A stretch of 64,000 nucleotides of DNA from Sphingobacterium sp. B16(2022) (GTDB lineage Bacteria > Bacteroidota > Bacteroidia > Sphingobacteriales > Sphingobacteriaceae), in contig NZ_JAAUVN010000001.1 in assembly GCF_012030425.1 (NCBI RefSeq), forward strand, positions 930,001-994,000, read 5' to 3'. A model generated the notes under the pieces. That model had not been told where the DNA came from. It saw only the letters and a list, made by a program, of their open reading frames with translations, and did no database searches. Made by a program: the position numbers and the translations under genes. This document shows positions 44,343 through 53,148 of this stretch, piece after piece; within the stretch, counting starts at the first letter, position 1, and every line of letters starts with the position of its first letter.

Positions 44343-45821
44343 TTAGTTTTCTTTGACTAATTCAATCTTTTTTTCTGTCCATTCATTTATTCCCCCGGAG
44401 AACATTTTGATATTCTGAATACCTGATTTTTTCAAGAGCGAGTATGCCATCGCAGCACGGACTCCGCTTTGGCAATGAACGATGACTGGTCTGTCTTTGC
44501 TGATTTTGTGCAGATTGTTTTTTAAAGTAGTCAAGGAGATATTTTCAGCACCTCTGATGTGCCCGTTACCGTATTCATTTTCCGTTCTTACATCTATGAT
44601 CTGCACATCATTCTTATCCAAATGCTTTTGCACTTCTGTACTAGTTACCAGATTAAATTTTTCCAGTTCCATATTCATCTTGTCCAAGTCGGTTACAAAA
44701 CCATATATATTGTCCATACCGATACGCATCAGTTTTCGGGTTAAATCTTCCGTTGTACCGTCGTCAGCAATCAATACCAATTGTTGTTGATAATCTACTA
44801 AAGAACCGATCCAAGTAGCAAGAGACTTTCCATTTTCGATATGTAAGGTACCAGGAATGTGTCCTTCTGCAACCATATTTTTGTTGCGCGTATCAATTAT
44901 TAGGAGGTTGTTTTCAATTGCCTTTTGCAGCGCTTGCTGAGTAAGTTTTTGATGAACAGGAACCTCGATAAGCAATGGACGTTTCTTTTTGTTCATTTGC
45001 TTCATTACGGCAAAATATTTAGGAGGAGAGGGTTGTCCTTCCAAAATGTATTTTACAAAACCCTTTTCATCATTTTTGAATTCAAAAGCTTTACTGTTGA
45101 GCTTTTCGTCCTTCAATGTTGAATGCGGAATATTGCTCAGGGTTTTGCCACAAAAAGAACCCGCTCCGTGTCCGGCCCAGATTTCCACATCATCAGACAA
45201 TTTAGAAAATTTTAGAATGGATGCGAAGAGTTGCTTTGCACCGATTTCCTGCGAGCCTATCTGTCCGGCTGCTTTTTCCAAAAGATCAGGACGACCAACA
45301 TCTCCCACAAAAATAAAATCGCCAGTAATTGCCCTTTTTGGTGTGGTAAATACTTTTGTATCTACGACAAAAAAAGTGATGCTTTCGGGAGTATGTCCAG
45401 GAGTGTGCATGATTTTGAGCTCAACTTGCCCTATGGAGATGATGTTACCATCTTTTAGACCTTTATGAGGGAACTGATATTGCCAGTTTTTACCGCCTTC
45501 GTCTGATAATAATAGGTCAGCATTAGTAGCAGCCGCCAATTCACGAGCGCCACTTAAAAAATCAGCATGAATATGTGTTTCGGATATTTTGGTGATTTTG
45601 AAATTATTGGTTTTAGCTATGTTCAAGTAAACATCCATATCCCTCTTGGGGTCAATAACAATTGCTTCTTTTGTAGTAAAATCTGCGATGAAGTAACTCG
45701 CCTGCGCAAGCGTTTCATCATATACACGTTCGAAATAATAGCTTTGAGCGTTTATTTTATTATTTATTAACAGGGAAATAAGCAGGAGTAAAGCACTTTT
45801 TAAGTTTATCTTATTTAGCAT
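44343..45821 (-). CDS. Exported MBL-fold hydrolase with rhodanese domains (persulfide dioxygenase-like)
   Basis: From the ATG at 45821 the product is about 492 residues. A signal-like N-terminus (LKSALLLLISLLINNKINAQ) precedes an MBL fold with HIHAD (about 83-87) and HTPGHTPESITFF, typical of ETHE1/persulfide dioxygenases. Two rhodanese domains follow: the first has no obvious active Cys, the second has VHCQSGVRAAMAYS. Such proteins oxidise or shuttle sulfane sulfur, usually in the cytoplasm; the signal peptide would place this one outside. It is followed on the right by a small Cys-containing membrane protein and a methyltransferase on the same strand. Confidence 0.85.
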   Translation of the reverse strand: MLNKINLKSALLLLISLLINNKINAQSYYFERVYDETLAQASYFIADFTTKEAIVIDPKRDMDVYLNIAKTNNFKITKISETHIHADFLSGARELAAATNADLLLSDEGGKNWQYQFPHKGLKDGNIISIGQVELKIMHTPGHTPESITFFVVDTKVFTTPKRAITGDFIFVGDVGRPDLLEKAAGQIGSQEIGAKQLFASILKFSKLSDDVEIWAGHGAGSFCGKTLSNIPHSTLKDEKLNSKAFEFKNDEKGFVKYILEGQPSPPKYFAVMKQMNKKKRPLLIEVPVHQKLTQQALQKAIENNLLIIDTRNKNMVAEGHIPGTLHIENGKSLATWIGSLVDYQQQLVLIADDGTTEDLTRKLMRIGMDNIYGFVTDLDKMNMELEKFNLVTSTEVQKHLDKNDVQIIDVRTENEYGNGHIRGAENISLTTLKNNLHKISKDRPVIVHCQSGVRAAMAYSLLKKSGIQNIKMFSGGINEWTEKKIELVKEN

Positions 45822-45877
45822 AATCAATTATTTTTGAAATTCATCACCTACAAAGGTAGATGATCTTATCCCTACAC

Positions 45878-45897
45878 TATGTAACAAAAGTTACATA
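45878..45897 (-). promoter_or_regulatory. Perfect palindrome upstream of the MBL-rhodanese gene
   Basis: TATGTAAC-N4-GTTACATA is a perfect 8-bp inverted repeat with a 4-bp centre, 56 bp before the start codon at 45821. The symmetry and spacing resemble Crp/Fnr-type sites. No Crp/Fnr gene is in the window. Confidence 0.6.
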
Positions 45898-45974
45898 ACA
45901 AGATTGATCTGTCAAAGATACTATTAACCAACAGTTGCATCAGGAAATTAATCGATTAGAATCAAGTCCTGCGT

Positions 45975-46208
45975 TTAGCGCACTTCTTCATACGTTATTT
46001 CATCTGTTTTTTTGTTGCTTTTTGGAAACGATGTATTGCAGCTCGAAGTACCACAGCAACCAATATTTAGCAAGGGCATTAGTGAAAATAAACCACCTAG
46101 TGCTACGAACATCCACTGATTATCCATAAACCCTTGTATGATGATCAAAATACCCATTGCCAATCGAAGCAACCGCATGAAGCTCCAGTTTCTAAAGTAA
46201 TTTTTCAT
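45975..46208 (-). CDS. Small membrane protein with a CCG-Cys motif
   Basis: The 77-residue protein has two membrane segments (LLRLAMGILIIIQGFMDNQW, FVALGGLFSLMPLLNIG) and then CCGTSSCN. Similar small DUF2892/YgaP-like proteins occur next to rhodanese or persulfide genes, which fits here. The Cys cluster may bind metal or sulfur, but that is inferred. It follows the methyltransferase by 5 bp. Confidence 0.7.
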   Translation of the reverse strand: MKNYFRNWSFMRLLRLAMGILIIIQGFMDNQWMFVALGGLFSLMPLLNIGCCGTSSCNTSFPKSNKKTDEITYEEVR

Positions 46209-46213
46209 TGTTC

Positions 46214-46855
46214 TTATTTTTTTCTTCCAATAAATCTGATCACAGAACCTGTTCCGTTGTGGTAAAGTCCTTCCTTTAATTCAATTTCCTGTTCTACTAA
46301 TTCCACAATTTCATAATTCGGGAAGTCTGCTTTTATTTCCTCTATTGAAAATAAACTTTCAATGTCTTTCGGTCCGCCTACTTTTTCGTTTGTCCTTACA
46401 TAATCAATGTGTTTTTTGCTAAAGGCTTCAAAGATTATGGTACCGTTTTTTTTCAAATATTTGTCTAGTGCCTTATGGTAGTTAGATTTTATATCAGCTG
46501 GAAAATGTGCATAGATTAGGGCGATTGCATCAAATTGATTGGGTTCAAAATCTAAAGTTTCCAATTCGCCCACTTTGTAGTCGATGGTTACCTCATTTTT
46601 TTTAGCAAGTTTAACCGCTTTATTTTTACCCTCAATACTTATGTCAAACGCAGAAACATTCCAGCCGCTTTTGGCTGCAAATACGGCATTTCTTCCTTCA
46701 CCTTCTGCAGGAAAAAGAATGGATCCAACGGCTAGTTTTGCCAATTGCTTTTTTAAATAATTGTTTGGTTCTTCACCATATGCAAACTGCTCGTTGCTGT
46801 ATCTGTCGTCCCATCTCGCAGTCCATAGCTCATTTGCTTTCTTATTTTTTTCCAT
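46214..46855 (-). CDS. Class I SAM-dependent methyltransferase (TehB-like)
   Basis: The 213-residue protein has the SAM-binding glycine-rich region in [20 protein letters not shown] and the acidic DIS at [37 protein letters not shown] segment follows. The [21 protein letters not shown]-terminus is typical of TehB-like/thiopurine-type small-molecule methyltransferases linked to tellurite, selenite or thiol detoxification. It is in line with the sulfur-related genes downstream. The substrate is unknown. Confidence 0.85.
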   Translation of the reverse strand: MEKNKKANELWTARWDDRYSNEQFAYGEEPNNYLKKQLAKLAVGSILFPAEGEGRNAVFAAKSGWNVSAFDISIEGKNKAVKLAKKNEVTIDYKVGELETLDFEPNQFDAIALIYAHFPADIKSNYHKALDKYLKKNGTIIFEAFSKKHIDYVRTNEKVGGPKDIESLFSIEEIKADFPNYEIVELVEQEIELKEGLYHNGTGSVIRFIGRKK

Positions 46856-46909
46856 ATTGATGTCTTTTTATTCTAATTTTAACGATTTCTGATCCAGCAA
46901 TCGGCAGTT

Positions 46910-47104
46910 TTACCTTTTGCTTCCTATCGTTCTTTTATTCTTTACTTCCGAAAAACACTTTACGTTTTCAAAACTATTTTTTGAACGAAGAGTATATGCA
47001 CTAGTTGAGCGCTGGTCTGCTTGACGATGAAGAATAACATCCTGTTGCTCTTTGCTCATTTTATAGCTCCGCCACCGATTGAATTTACCTGCAATATCCA
47101 TCAC
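46910..47104 (-). CDS. Doubtful small hypothetical protein
   Basis: A 64-codon frame (SKEQQDVILHRQADQRSTSA) has a protein-like composition but no recognisable domain, and lies in an otherwise empty region upstream of the methyltransferase. It may be a relic or non-coding. I list it only because the residues look less random than those of nearby frames. Confidence 0.22.
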   Translation of the reverse strand: MMDIAGKFNRWRSYKMSKEQQDVILHRQADQRSTSAYTLRSKNSFENVKCFSEVKNKRTIGSKR

Positions 47105-47629
47105 TTTAAGATGGTTTAGTAAATATGCATCAATTTAATAACAAGTTCAGCTACTTTGGTTACATAAGTGATATATTGTTTCTACCGAGTTGAACAGACC
47201 AGTTGGATATTAGACAATGCAATCGGTTTGTTGGACATATTGATGTTTCCATGTTGACCACATTTGTATTTTGGTTATCTTTGTATAGGTATACGAGATG
47301 GATATAGCTACATACCAAAAGGTAAGAAATACTGATAATCAGTGGGTATAAGCAATATTAATATGGTGGCGGAAATACTACTTTTTCGGAAATTACTACT
47401 TTTCTTATCGGAAAGTGGACGTTGGTGCTTTTATATCCGATAAATGTTATAATAGTAAGTTATGTAGGGCTATGTAACGATTAGCTACTTTTGGATTGAG
47501 TTACCTAGTTTAGTAAGTGCACTGATGGTAAAACGACAAATGATGTGTTTTGAAAAACTTGACCGTCATTTTAGAATAAATAGTAAATACAGGATTTTCT
47601 TCCTGTCCAATGTTTAGAAGAGTAACAAA
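47105..47629. other. Intergenic stretch with repeated GTTACATA/TATGTAAC half-sites
   Basis: No gene is supported. GTTACATA occurs near 47159 and TATGTAAC near 47471, each a half of the palindrome at 45878-45897. The region should carry promoters for the methyltransferase operon and for the AraC gene at 47630. Confidence 0.45.
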
Positions 47630-48475
47630 ATGGATTGTATATTACCCAATTACAGTATAAATTTCAGGGATGAGTTTTCATTGATTACAGGAGAAGAATT
47701 GGAGCGATTTATGAAGTTAGATTCAGATGCTCACACCCATAATTTTTATATCCTGAGCTTTTTGTATGAGGGTTATGTGAGTCATCTTTCGGACTTTGAA
47801 AATAAGCAACTCTCAGGGCCAGCAGTGCTAATGCTGGATGTTGATCAGGTACACACGCATCCTGACATGAGCAATTGCAAAATAGTATCAATCGCATTCT
47901 CTAGTCATTTTATTGCCGATCAGACTCATCAATTTCTTCAAAAAGTAAATCTGTTGTTCTCACGGCCGTTCATTCAAATTTCTTTTGAAAAACTTCAAGA
48001 ATTGGATCATATCATCAAAATTATTGCGACAGAAGTTGATAAAGAAGATGCCGATGAAGAATTGATTAAAGCGCTATTGAATGTTTTGATCGTGCAATGT
48101 TGCGGACTTTCGGTAAAGTATCCAGTTAAAGATCACAATGTTCAGGGAATCTACGATAGTTTTAAAGCATTGCTAAAACAACATTACCATAAACAACATC
48201 AGGTAAAATTCTATGCAGATCGGCTAAATGTTACAACGCGGACATTAAATCAAAGTGTTCGTAAATCAACCCTTAAAACACCTAAGCAACTAATTGATGC
48301 GCATTTATTACTAGAGGCAAAAAGACTCCTGTACTGGTCAAAAGTTCCTGCAAAGGAAGTCGCATGGGAGTTGGGATTTGAAACGGATAGTTATTTTAAC
48401 CGCTTTTTTAAGAAATATACTGGTGAAACTCCGAAGGAATTCCACAGAAAACAGTTTCACGGTAAAACAGAATAA
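47630..48475 (+). CDS. AraC family transcriptional regulator
   Basis: The 281-residue regulator has a cupin-like sensor region (THNFYILSFLYEGYVSHLSD) and a C-terminal AraC domain (YADRLNVTTRTLNQSVRKST; AKEVAWELGFETDSYFNRFF). It faces the DJ-1/PfpI gene, with a bidirectional hairpin between them. This AraC type is often paired with enzymes of unrelated families, so the target is not certain. Confidence 0.88.
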   Translation: MDCILPNYSINFRDEFSLITGEELERFMKLDSDAHTHNFYILSFLYEGYVSHLSDFENKQLSGPAVLMLDVDQVHTHPDMSNCKIVSIAFSSHFIADQTHQFLQKVNLLFSRPFIQISFEKLQELDHIIKIIATEVDKEDADEELIKALLNVLIVQCCGLSVKYPVKDHNVQGIYDSFKALLKQHYHKQHQVKFYADRLNVTTRTLNQSVRKSTLKTPKQLIDAHLLLEAKRLLYWSKVPAKEVAWELGFETDSYFNRFFKKYTGETPKEFHRKQFHGKTE

Positions 48476-48504
48476 CTGCTGACAAGTCATATTTGTCAAC
48501 AGTT
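48474..48504. terminator. Bidirectional terminator
   Basis: A 12-bp stem with one mismatch (48474-48485 with 48493-48504) and a 7-nt loop lie between the converging AraC and DJ-1/PfpI genes. Confidence 0.75.
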
Positions 48505-48525
48505 ACTTCATTTGTTATTTTGGCG

Positions 48526-49242
48526 TTATTTTTTAGGTAAAAATTCCATCGTATTATAACGGTCATAAACCATTCCGAGTGCGATATCGTCAGCAATTTC
48601 TTTACCGTTTATCAATTCAATAGCTTGAAGAGCCACATCCATACCAGAAGTGACACCGGCGCCAGTTAAAAACTTGCCATCCACTACAAATCGAGTTTTT
48701 TCCTGCACTTTTATTTTAGGGTGCGATCTCAGTTCATCAATTGACCAGTGATGCGTAGTTGCGGAGCGTCCATCGAGCAGACCCGTATTTGCCAGTATAA
48801 GTCCACCAGTACAGACAGACATTGTCATTTGGGTTTTTTCATTCTGTGAGACAATCCAATTCATCATTTTTTTATCTGCAGAAATCGTTTTGACAATCTC
48901 AGGAGATGTTCCAGGGATAACCAATATATCTGATTGTGGAGCATCGTATATGCTGTATTTAGAAACTAGGTTTACTGTTCCACCGTCCATGACTATATTT
49001 TTATTGGCTGTTGCCGATATGGTGTAAATATTATAGTTGCCATTCCAGTTATTAGCCTTTACAAAAACATCAATAGGACCACCCGTATCGACAATCTCTA
49101 CACCATCATAAACTAAAACTCCAATATTGATCTTGCGATCAGTAGGGAAATTGAATGTGCTTTTTGCACTTTCCTGTGCATTACTATTTAAAGAGCACAC
49201 TAAAAGAGGAAGAGTGAGTAAAGAAAATTTTATGAATTTCAT
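48526..49242 (-). CDS. DJ-1/PfpI family protein with a signal peptide
   Basis: The 238-residue protein begins with a signal peptide (FSLLTLPLLVCSLNSNAQ) and has the DJ-1/PfpI fold: DVFVKANNWNGNYNIYTISA, ILVIPGTSPEIVKTISADKK and the nucleophile elbow SVCTGGLILANTGLLDGRSA with its Cys. Most DJ-1/PfpI proteins are cytoplasmic, so the export signal is notable, though such versions are known. It may act on damaged or modified small molecules in the periplasm. The function is open. Confidence 0.85.
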   Translation of the reverse strand: MKFIKFSLLTLPLLVCSLNSNAQESAKSTFNFPTDRKINIGVLVYDGVEIVDTGGPIDVFVKANNWNGNYNIYTISATANKNIVMDGGTVNLVSKYSIYDAPQSDILVIPGTSPEIVKTISADKKMMNWIVSQNEKTQMTMSVCTGGLILANTGLLDGRSATTHHWSIDELRSHPKIKVQEKTRFVVDGKFLTGAGVTSGMDVALQAIELINGKEIADDIALGMVYDRYNTMEFLPKK

Positions 49243-49487
49243 CTTAAAAAAATTATGTTAAAATTATTTGTTATAGGTGCTATATCTTATGCCGGCTAAG
49301 CTATCGTTACACCGATACAAATGTAGCTATGGGTATATCAATAAAAATTACACTTTTGAGCTCTTTAATTACACTTTAAGGTTCTGTTTATTCAACACCT
49401 TTTATTTTAACTCATCTATGAATTTGACAATTCAAACAATGAATAACTTAGGTAGAAATGATTTGATTTTAATTCTTTTTTTAACAA

Positions 49488-49555
49488 TGAGAATGGACGC
49501 ACCATTGGATAACCAGCCGGTTGCCCAACATTCTTTCGTATTCATAATTTTTGGT
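49488..49555 (+). repeat. Stem-loop repeat, copy A (weaker stem)
   Basis: This segment shares GGTTGC-CAACATTCTT-CGT and GGATAAC/GATAAC blocks with copy B at 52968-53041, in the same order. The outer arms (ATGAGAAT... and ...ATTCAT) pair only partly here. See copy B for the complete form. Confidence 0.6.
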
Positions 49556-49615
49556 ATAAAATTTTCATGAGCTTGCAAGTAGTAAATTGAATATTAATTT
49601 AGGTTAACTATAAAA

Positions 49616-49933
49616 TCACCTATTATAATCTTGGGAACCATTTGAATGAACCGAACTATCGCGGGAAATCTCATTACTATATTCTGAAAGCGCCTTTTGG
49701 CAATACTGAAAATATCTCTCAAAAATATCGGCTATAGGGTCTTCGTTATAGTCGTAAATGTCTGCTACGTGAATTGTTTTTGTTGTAATTAGCTCAGCTG
49801 TAATTTCTTTGTAGTTATTACATAATAGTGTAAATCGGTTAAGTATAAAAAATAGTAACTCAATTAATTGCAAATCTATCTTAAAGAGGTTTGAATGATT
49901 TTGTATATTTTGAATTTTGCTGGAAAAAATCAA
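49616..49933 (-). CDS. Hypothetical protein
   Basis: A 105-codon frame (LIELLFFILNRFTLLCNNYK, EDPIADIFERYFQYCQKALS) with a helical, acidic middle. It has no recognised family and is uncertain as a gene. It lies at the start of a gene-poor, accessory stretch. Confidence 0.4.
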   Translation of the reverse strand: MIFSSKIQNIQNHSNLFKIDLQLIELLFFILNRFTLLCNNYKEITAELITTKTIHVADIYDYNEDPIADIFERYFQYCQKALSEYSNEISRDSSVHSNGSQDYNR

Positions 49934-50110
49934 ATTTTGTAACAGTTATTGAAGTCAACGCCGAATTTGCTAAATATAATAACTCATTATACTTCTAATT
50001 CTTTGCGTCAGATTTTATTTAAATATTTTTTTTAAATTAATGATATCTTAAGAAAAGTTTGTATTTTAAGTTTTAAATTAACCAATTTTTCTTAACTAGA
50101 ACCATATAAT

Positions 50111-50200
50111 ATGAAAGCAAAAATTTTACAGATGCTCTTCTGTCTCATTATTTTCATGGGATGTTCCCGCAATGATATCCCCTTCAACTGGTACTTGTAA
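50111..50200 (+). CDS. Short lipoprotein-like reading frame (29 aa)
   Basis: A 29-codon frame (KILQMLFCLIIFMGCSRND) is a clean lipoprotein signal with lipobox FMGC, followed by only nine residues before the stop. It lies 11 bp before the next gene. It may be a small lipoprotein or the truncated start of a lost gene. Confidence 0.35.
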   Translation: MKAKILQMLFCLIIFMGCSRNDIPFNWYL

Positions 50201-50211
50201 TTAAGGAAGAT

Positions 50212-50751
50212 ATGAATAGATTTAAAAAAGTAATTGATGAATATTTTGACTGGGACTTTTTCTGGAGACCATCTGAGTCTTCAAAACAGAGCAAGTTGGA
50301 CGAACGGGGTGAACGTTTTCTTGCCAATCATCCAGATCTTTTTAAGAAGGTCATAACTGACTTTAGATCAAATTTTCCACAGTCAGAAATTTTAGGATTC
50401 AGTCCATTTCCTGTCGAAGACCGATGCTTAAGTTTTGAAATAAAGTCTAACACTGAAGGTACTTTTGTTATTTGCATTAGTATTTTCAAGTATTTGTTGG
50501 TGTGGAAATTGTATGATGGTGAGCCATATACTCCTGAAAATTATATAGAAACTGGTGAATCGGAACTAATTGACAGAATTTACCAACTCGTAATAAAACC
50601 ACATGTGGAGGTCGAGTGGTTGCATAGAGATGAAGCGTTCCTAGAAGTGAAAGAATTTAATTATGCTTCAGCCTCAGGACCATTTAAAGACGAGGAGGAA
50701 GATTTTGAAACACCGATTTTCTTAGCAAATCTATTAACCCGTTTTCGTTAA
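50212..50751 (+). CDS. Hypothetical protein
   Basis: The 179-residue protein has no recognised family. It is strongly acidic and aromatic (YFDWDFFWRPSESSKQSKL, WLHRDEAFLEVKEFNYASAS), has no signal peptide, and resembles in size and composition the immunity proteins of polymorphic toxin systems, a suggestion I cannot test here. It is closed by a strong terminator, supporting that it is expressed. Confidence 0.65.
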   Translation: MNRFKKVIDEYFDWDFFWRPSESSKQSKLDERGERFLANHPDLFKKVITDFRSNFPQSEILGFSPFPVEDRCLSFEIKSNTEGTFVICISIFKYLLVWKLYDGEPYTPENYIETGESELIDRIYQLVIKPHVEVEWLHRDEAFLEVKEFNYASASGPFKDEEEDFETPIFLANLLTRFR

Positions 50752-50770
50752 AATTTAAACTTTGTTTAAG

Positions 50771-50798
50771 CCTTTCGCACAGTATGGCGAAAGGTTTT
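50771..50798 (+). terminator. Intrinsic terminator
   Basis: CCTTTCGC (50771-50778) and GCGAAAGG (50787-50794) with an 8-nt loop, followed by TTTT, lie 19 bp after the hypothetical gene. Confidence 0.8.
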
Positions 50799-51207
50799 CC
50801 AAGCTTTATATATTTTGCTCGTTGGCCAGATATTACAGCAGGAGAGTTGGAGCCATTTAAGAGGAGATTGGTTGATTAATTTGTCGTAATAGGAGTGTTT
50901 TCTTCGAATTGTAGCAGCTTTCCATATGGACAACATTGACACCCGACATTAAGAAATTGATTAATCAAATTCATGGAGGTTTATGTCTATGCACTTTATC
51001 TTAAGTGAATTAATATGGAAATGTAAACCATGAGAAAGCATATGTAGCATACAAATTTCAGGAAATAGACAATTCCTATTTGCACATCTCTGAAAACTAT
51101 AAAGTCGTCAGGAAAGTTCAATCTTAATCACATTGGCTTTTTTTGCAAATTAGATGTTGATAAAACAACTTTACCAAATTCTGGATATAGGTTATTAACT
51201 TGCTATA
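50799..51207. other. Intergenic stretch with protein-like scraps
   Basis: No intact gene. Short frames such as YLHISENYKVVRKVQS look like relics of lost coding sequence, in line with the decayed character of this region. Confidence 0.35.
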
Positions 51208-51393
51208 ATGTCTAAAAATCGAAATTTTATAAGGAGTAAAAATAAAGAGCAAAAAGATAAAGGTTCTGGAAGGCTACACATTGTATGGCGTATAACAATA
51301 GTTTTGTACATTGTAGTCATGCTGTACTTTTTATTTACATGTGGTGCCAACGGAGCTGATTGGTTTCCAAGAAAACCTATATTTACGAGATAG
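51208..51393 (+). CDS. Possible small membrane protein
   Basis: A 61-codon frame with a basic N-terminus and one membrane segment (WRITIVLYIVVMLYFLFTC). No family is recognised. It may be genuine, but there is no supporting context. Confidence 0.3.
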   Translation: MSKNRNFIRSKNKEQKDKGSGRLHIVWRITIVLYIVVMLYFLFTCGANGADWFPRKPIFTR

Positions 51394-51831
51394 CTAAGGT
51401 AGAACTTATCCGTTTCGAGCGCTTCAAAACCAAGTTATGCAGGGTCTTTATGAAGACAAAAGTTTATCTCCAAACGGTGGTATCCATCTCCAGATACGAG
51501 AGCTTACCAACCTAAGCTTTACGAGCTTATAAATTCCTATAAAATATATACCAATGAATAAACCAGGTGTATTCAGTTTATAGCAGGCACTGAAGAAATT
51601 GATGTACATGATCATAAAAGATGTATCAAAGAAATGGACGATGCCAATGCACAATAGGGGCTTGAGCATATGACAACTATATACTAAATTTGGAGATAGG
51701 CTCAAGCTGGATAGAGGCTTTTAGAATTAGGCTAATTATCCAATGACACAGTTTGAGTTACACTCCCAGATAGAAACTTTTAAAAAGAGACTAATAACAC
51801 AGTTGCTTGTACACTCCCGGATTTAGATCAA
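51394..51831. other. Intergenic stretch with direct repeats and protein-like relics
   Basis: Two copies of about 26 bp (ACACAGTT...TACACTCCCxGAT) lie at 51747-51772 and 51797-51822, 50 bp apart. Protein-like scraps (LSPNGGIHLQIRELTNLSF; EEIDVHDHKRCIKEMDDANA) suggest a decayed gene between 51420 and 51660. No intact gene is supported. Confidence 0.4.
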
Positions 51832-52695
51832 TTAGTTTCCTGTATAGTTTCGCATAGTTTTTGGAAGTGAAATTTCTACACTGCCATCTTTTTTTAATTT
51901 AAGGAACATTTTTAATTTCGTGTCCATCGGCCTTCCACTGTCGTACATTATTGCTGCTCTCCACTTAGGTTTATACTTTCCAAAATCTTTATTCTTGTCC
52001 AAAAAAATAGCCCTTTCAGCAATATCGTTAAGCTCTGAGTTTTTTCCTCCAATTGATTTTACATCTGTAACCTTTCCAGTTTTTAAAATGATTATTTCTA
52101 GCACACAAATAGAATCATTAACAGCATCAGATTGGTTTAAACTTAATTCTTTGGCAATCTGCTGTTCCCGTGCCTCTATACTGCCCAAATATTTTGCAGG
52201 AAAACCCCATAATGGCATTATCTGTCCGTAGAAGTCTTTATGTGTAGTAAAGTAATATATAGTGCTATCTCTATAAATGGAGATTTTACTTAAGTAATTT
52301 ATCTCATCATTTTTAGGTAGATTTTTAGGATGTATGTCCTCGATAGATGGTAAATGAAGCCACGGATAATTTTGATTTAAGATATATTTATCGCCCTCAA
52401 AATTTAGATCAAAATAATAATTATTTTCTTTATGCAGAAAAGATTGCGAAGTATCTCCATTTTTTCTATCAAATGTTGTTGTCTTTTTTGTAAATAATTT
52501 GATGAAGTATGCTTTTTCATTTGAATATCCTACATCTATATGAGTTATATTATCATCTTTAATGCTGTTCTTTACAGAGGAAAATATTCTTGTTTCAAGG
52601 AATTCGTTGTACTCCCTTTTAGCGGTATTGTTTTGTGATAATACATTTAATGACAGTAAAAGAGTGCAGAAAAATAGAAGATATTTCATATACAT
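51832..52695 (-). CDS. Secreted hypothetical protein with TonB-C-like end
   Basis: The 287-residue protein has a signal peptide (YLLFFCTLLLSLNVLSQ). The C-terminal ~100 residues (VLEIIILKTGKVTDVKSIGG, then WRAAIMYDSGRPMDTKLKM) have the glycine-rich pattern of TonB C-terminal-like domains. The middle is unrecognised. It should act in the periplasm. It lies 8 bp after a truncated gene (52704-52817) on the same strand. The function is unknown. Confidence 0.65.
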   Translation of the reverse strand: MYMKYLLFFCTLLLSLNVLSQNNTAKREYNEFLETRIFSSVKNSIKDDNITHIDVGYSNEKAYFIKLFTKKTTTFDRKNGDTSQSFLHKENNYYFDLNFEGDKYILNQNYPWLHLPSIEDIHPKNLPKNDEINYLSKISIYRDSTIYYFTTHKDFYGQIMPLWGFPAKYLGSIEAREQQIAKELSLNQSDAVNDSICVLEIIILKTGKVTDVKSIGGKNSELNDIAERAIFLDKNKDFGKYKPKWRAAIMYDSGRPMDTKLKMFLKLKKDGSVEISLPKTMRNYTGN

Positions 52696-52703
52696 AAATG
52701 TGA

Positions 52704-52817
52704 TTACTGATTATAGGCAATGATTTGAATGCCATTAAAGATCAACAGATCCTCTTCAATTTCTTCAAAATCCGTTATTTTCTGTTTCGAATTAAATAAA
52801 ACAATATCCCAACTCAT
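52704..52817 (-). pseudogene. Truncated small gene (37 aa)
   Basis: A 37-codon frame begins MSWDIVLFNSKQKITDFEEI, which looks like the N-terminus of a larger conserved hypothetical family of Bacteroidota, then ends early in FNGIQIIAYNQ. The start looks genuine and the tail does not, so this is probably a relic. The family resemblance is from memory and unverified. Confidence 0.4.
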
Positions 52818-52967
52818 AATGGGATATAATATGGACGTATTATATAACTAATATAGTATAAATATAATAAATCATTGGTATTCAAATGGTACAAATAAAA
52901 ATACATGAAAAACTAATATTTATAGCAAATATTAGCTAATATATTTAGTTTTATTATTTATCTTTGG

Positions 52968-53041
52968 ATATTGAATAAGGATGGACACGCTTCAAGATAA
53001 CTGGTTGCTCAACATTCTTGCGTGTTCGTCCTATTCAATAT
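52968..53041 (+). repeat. Stem-loop repeat, copy B (strong stem)
   Basis: Arms 52968-52990 and 53020-53041 form a 22-bp stem (outer ATATTGAATA/TATTCAATAT perfect, one bulge, two G-T pairs) around a loop containing GATAAC and GGTTGC-CAACATTCTT. Copy A at 49488-49555 shares the loop and inner arm. It has no T-run, so it is not a typical terminator. It may be a mobile or REP-like element or a small RNA. Confidence 0.6.
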
Positions 53042-53148
53042 TGAATTAAAGCAGGGGAGAGTTCTGTAAGTTCACATTATAGTAAAGGGACTTGCGATTG
53101 AAATGCCAACCTGTTGGAATGAGGTGATAATGATAAATACTAATTGCG

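Noticed and set aside
49277..49570. 97-codon frame in the intergenic region after the DJ-1/PfpI gene
   Set aside because: It runs through stem-loop copy A, has no domain and an odd composition; I treat it as chance.
49488..53041. Integron attC sites
   Set aside because: The stem-loops lack the RYYYAAC and GTTRRRY core pairs at the expected places, and no integrase is visible.
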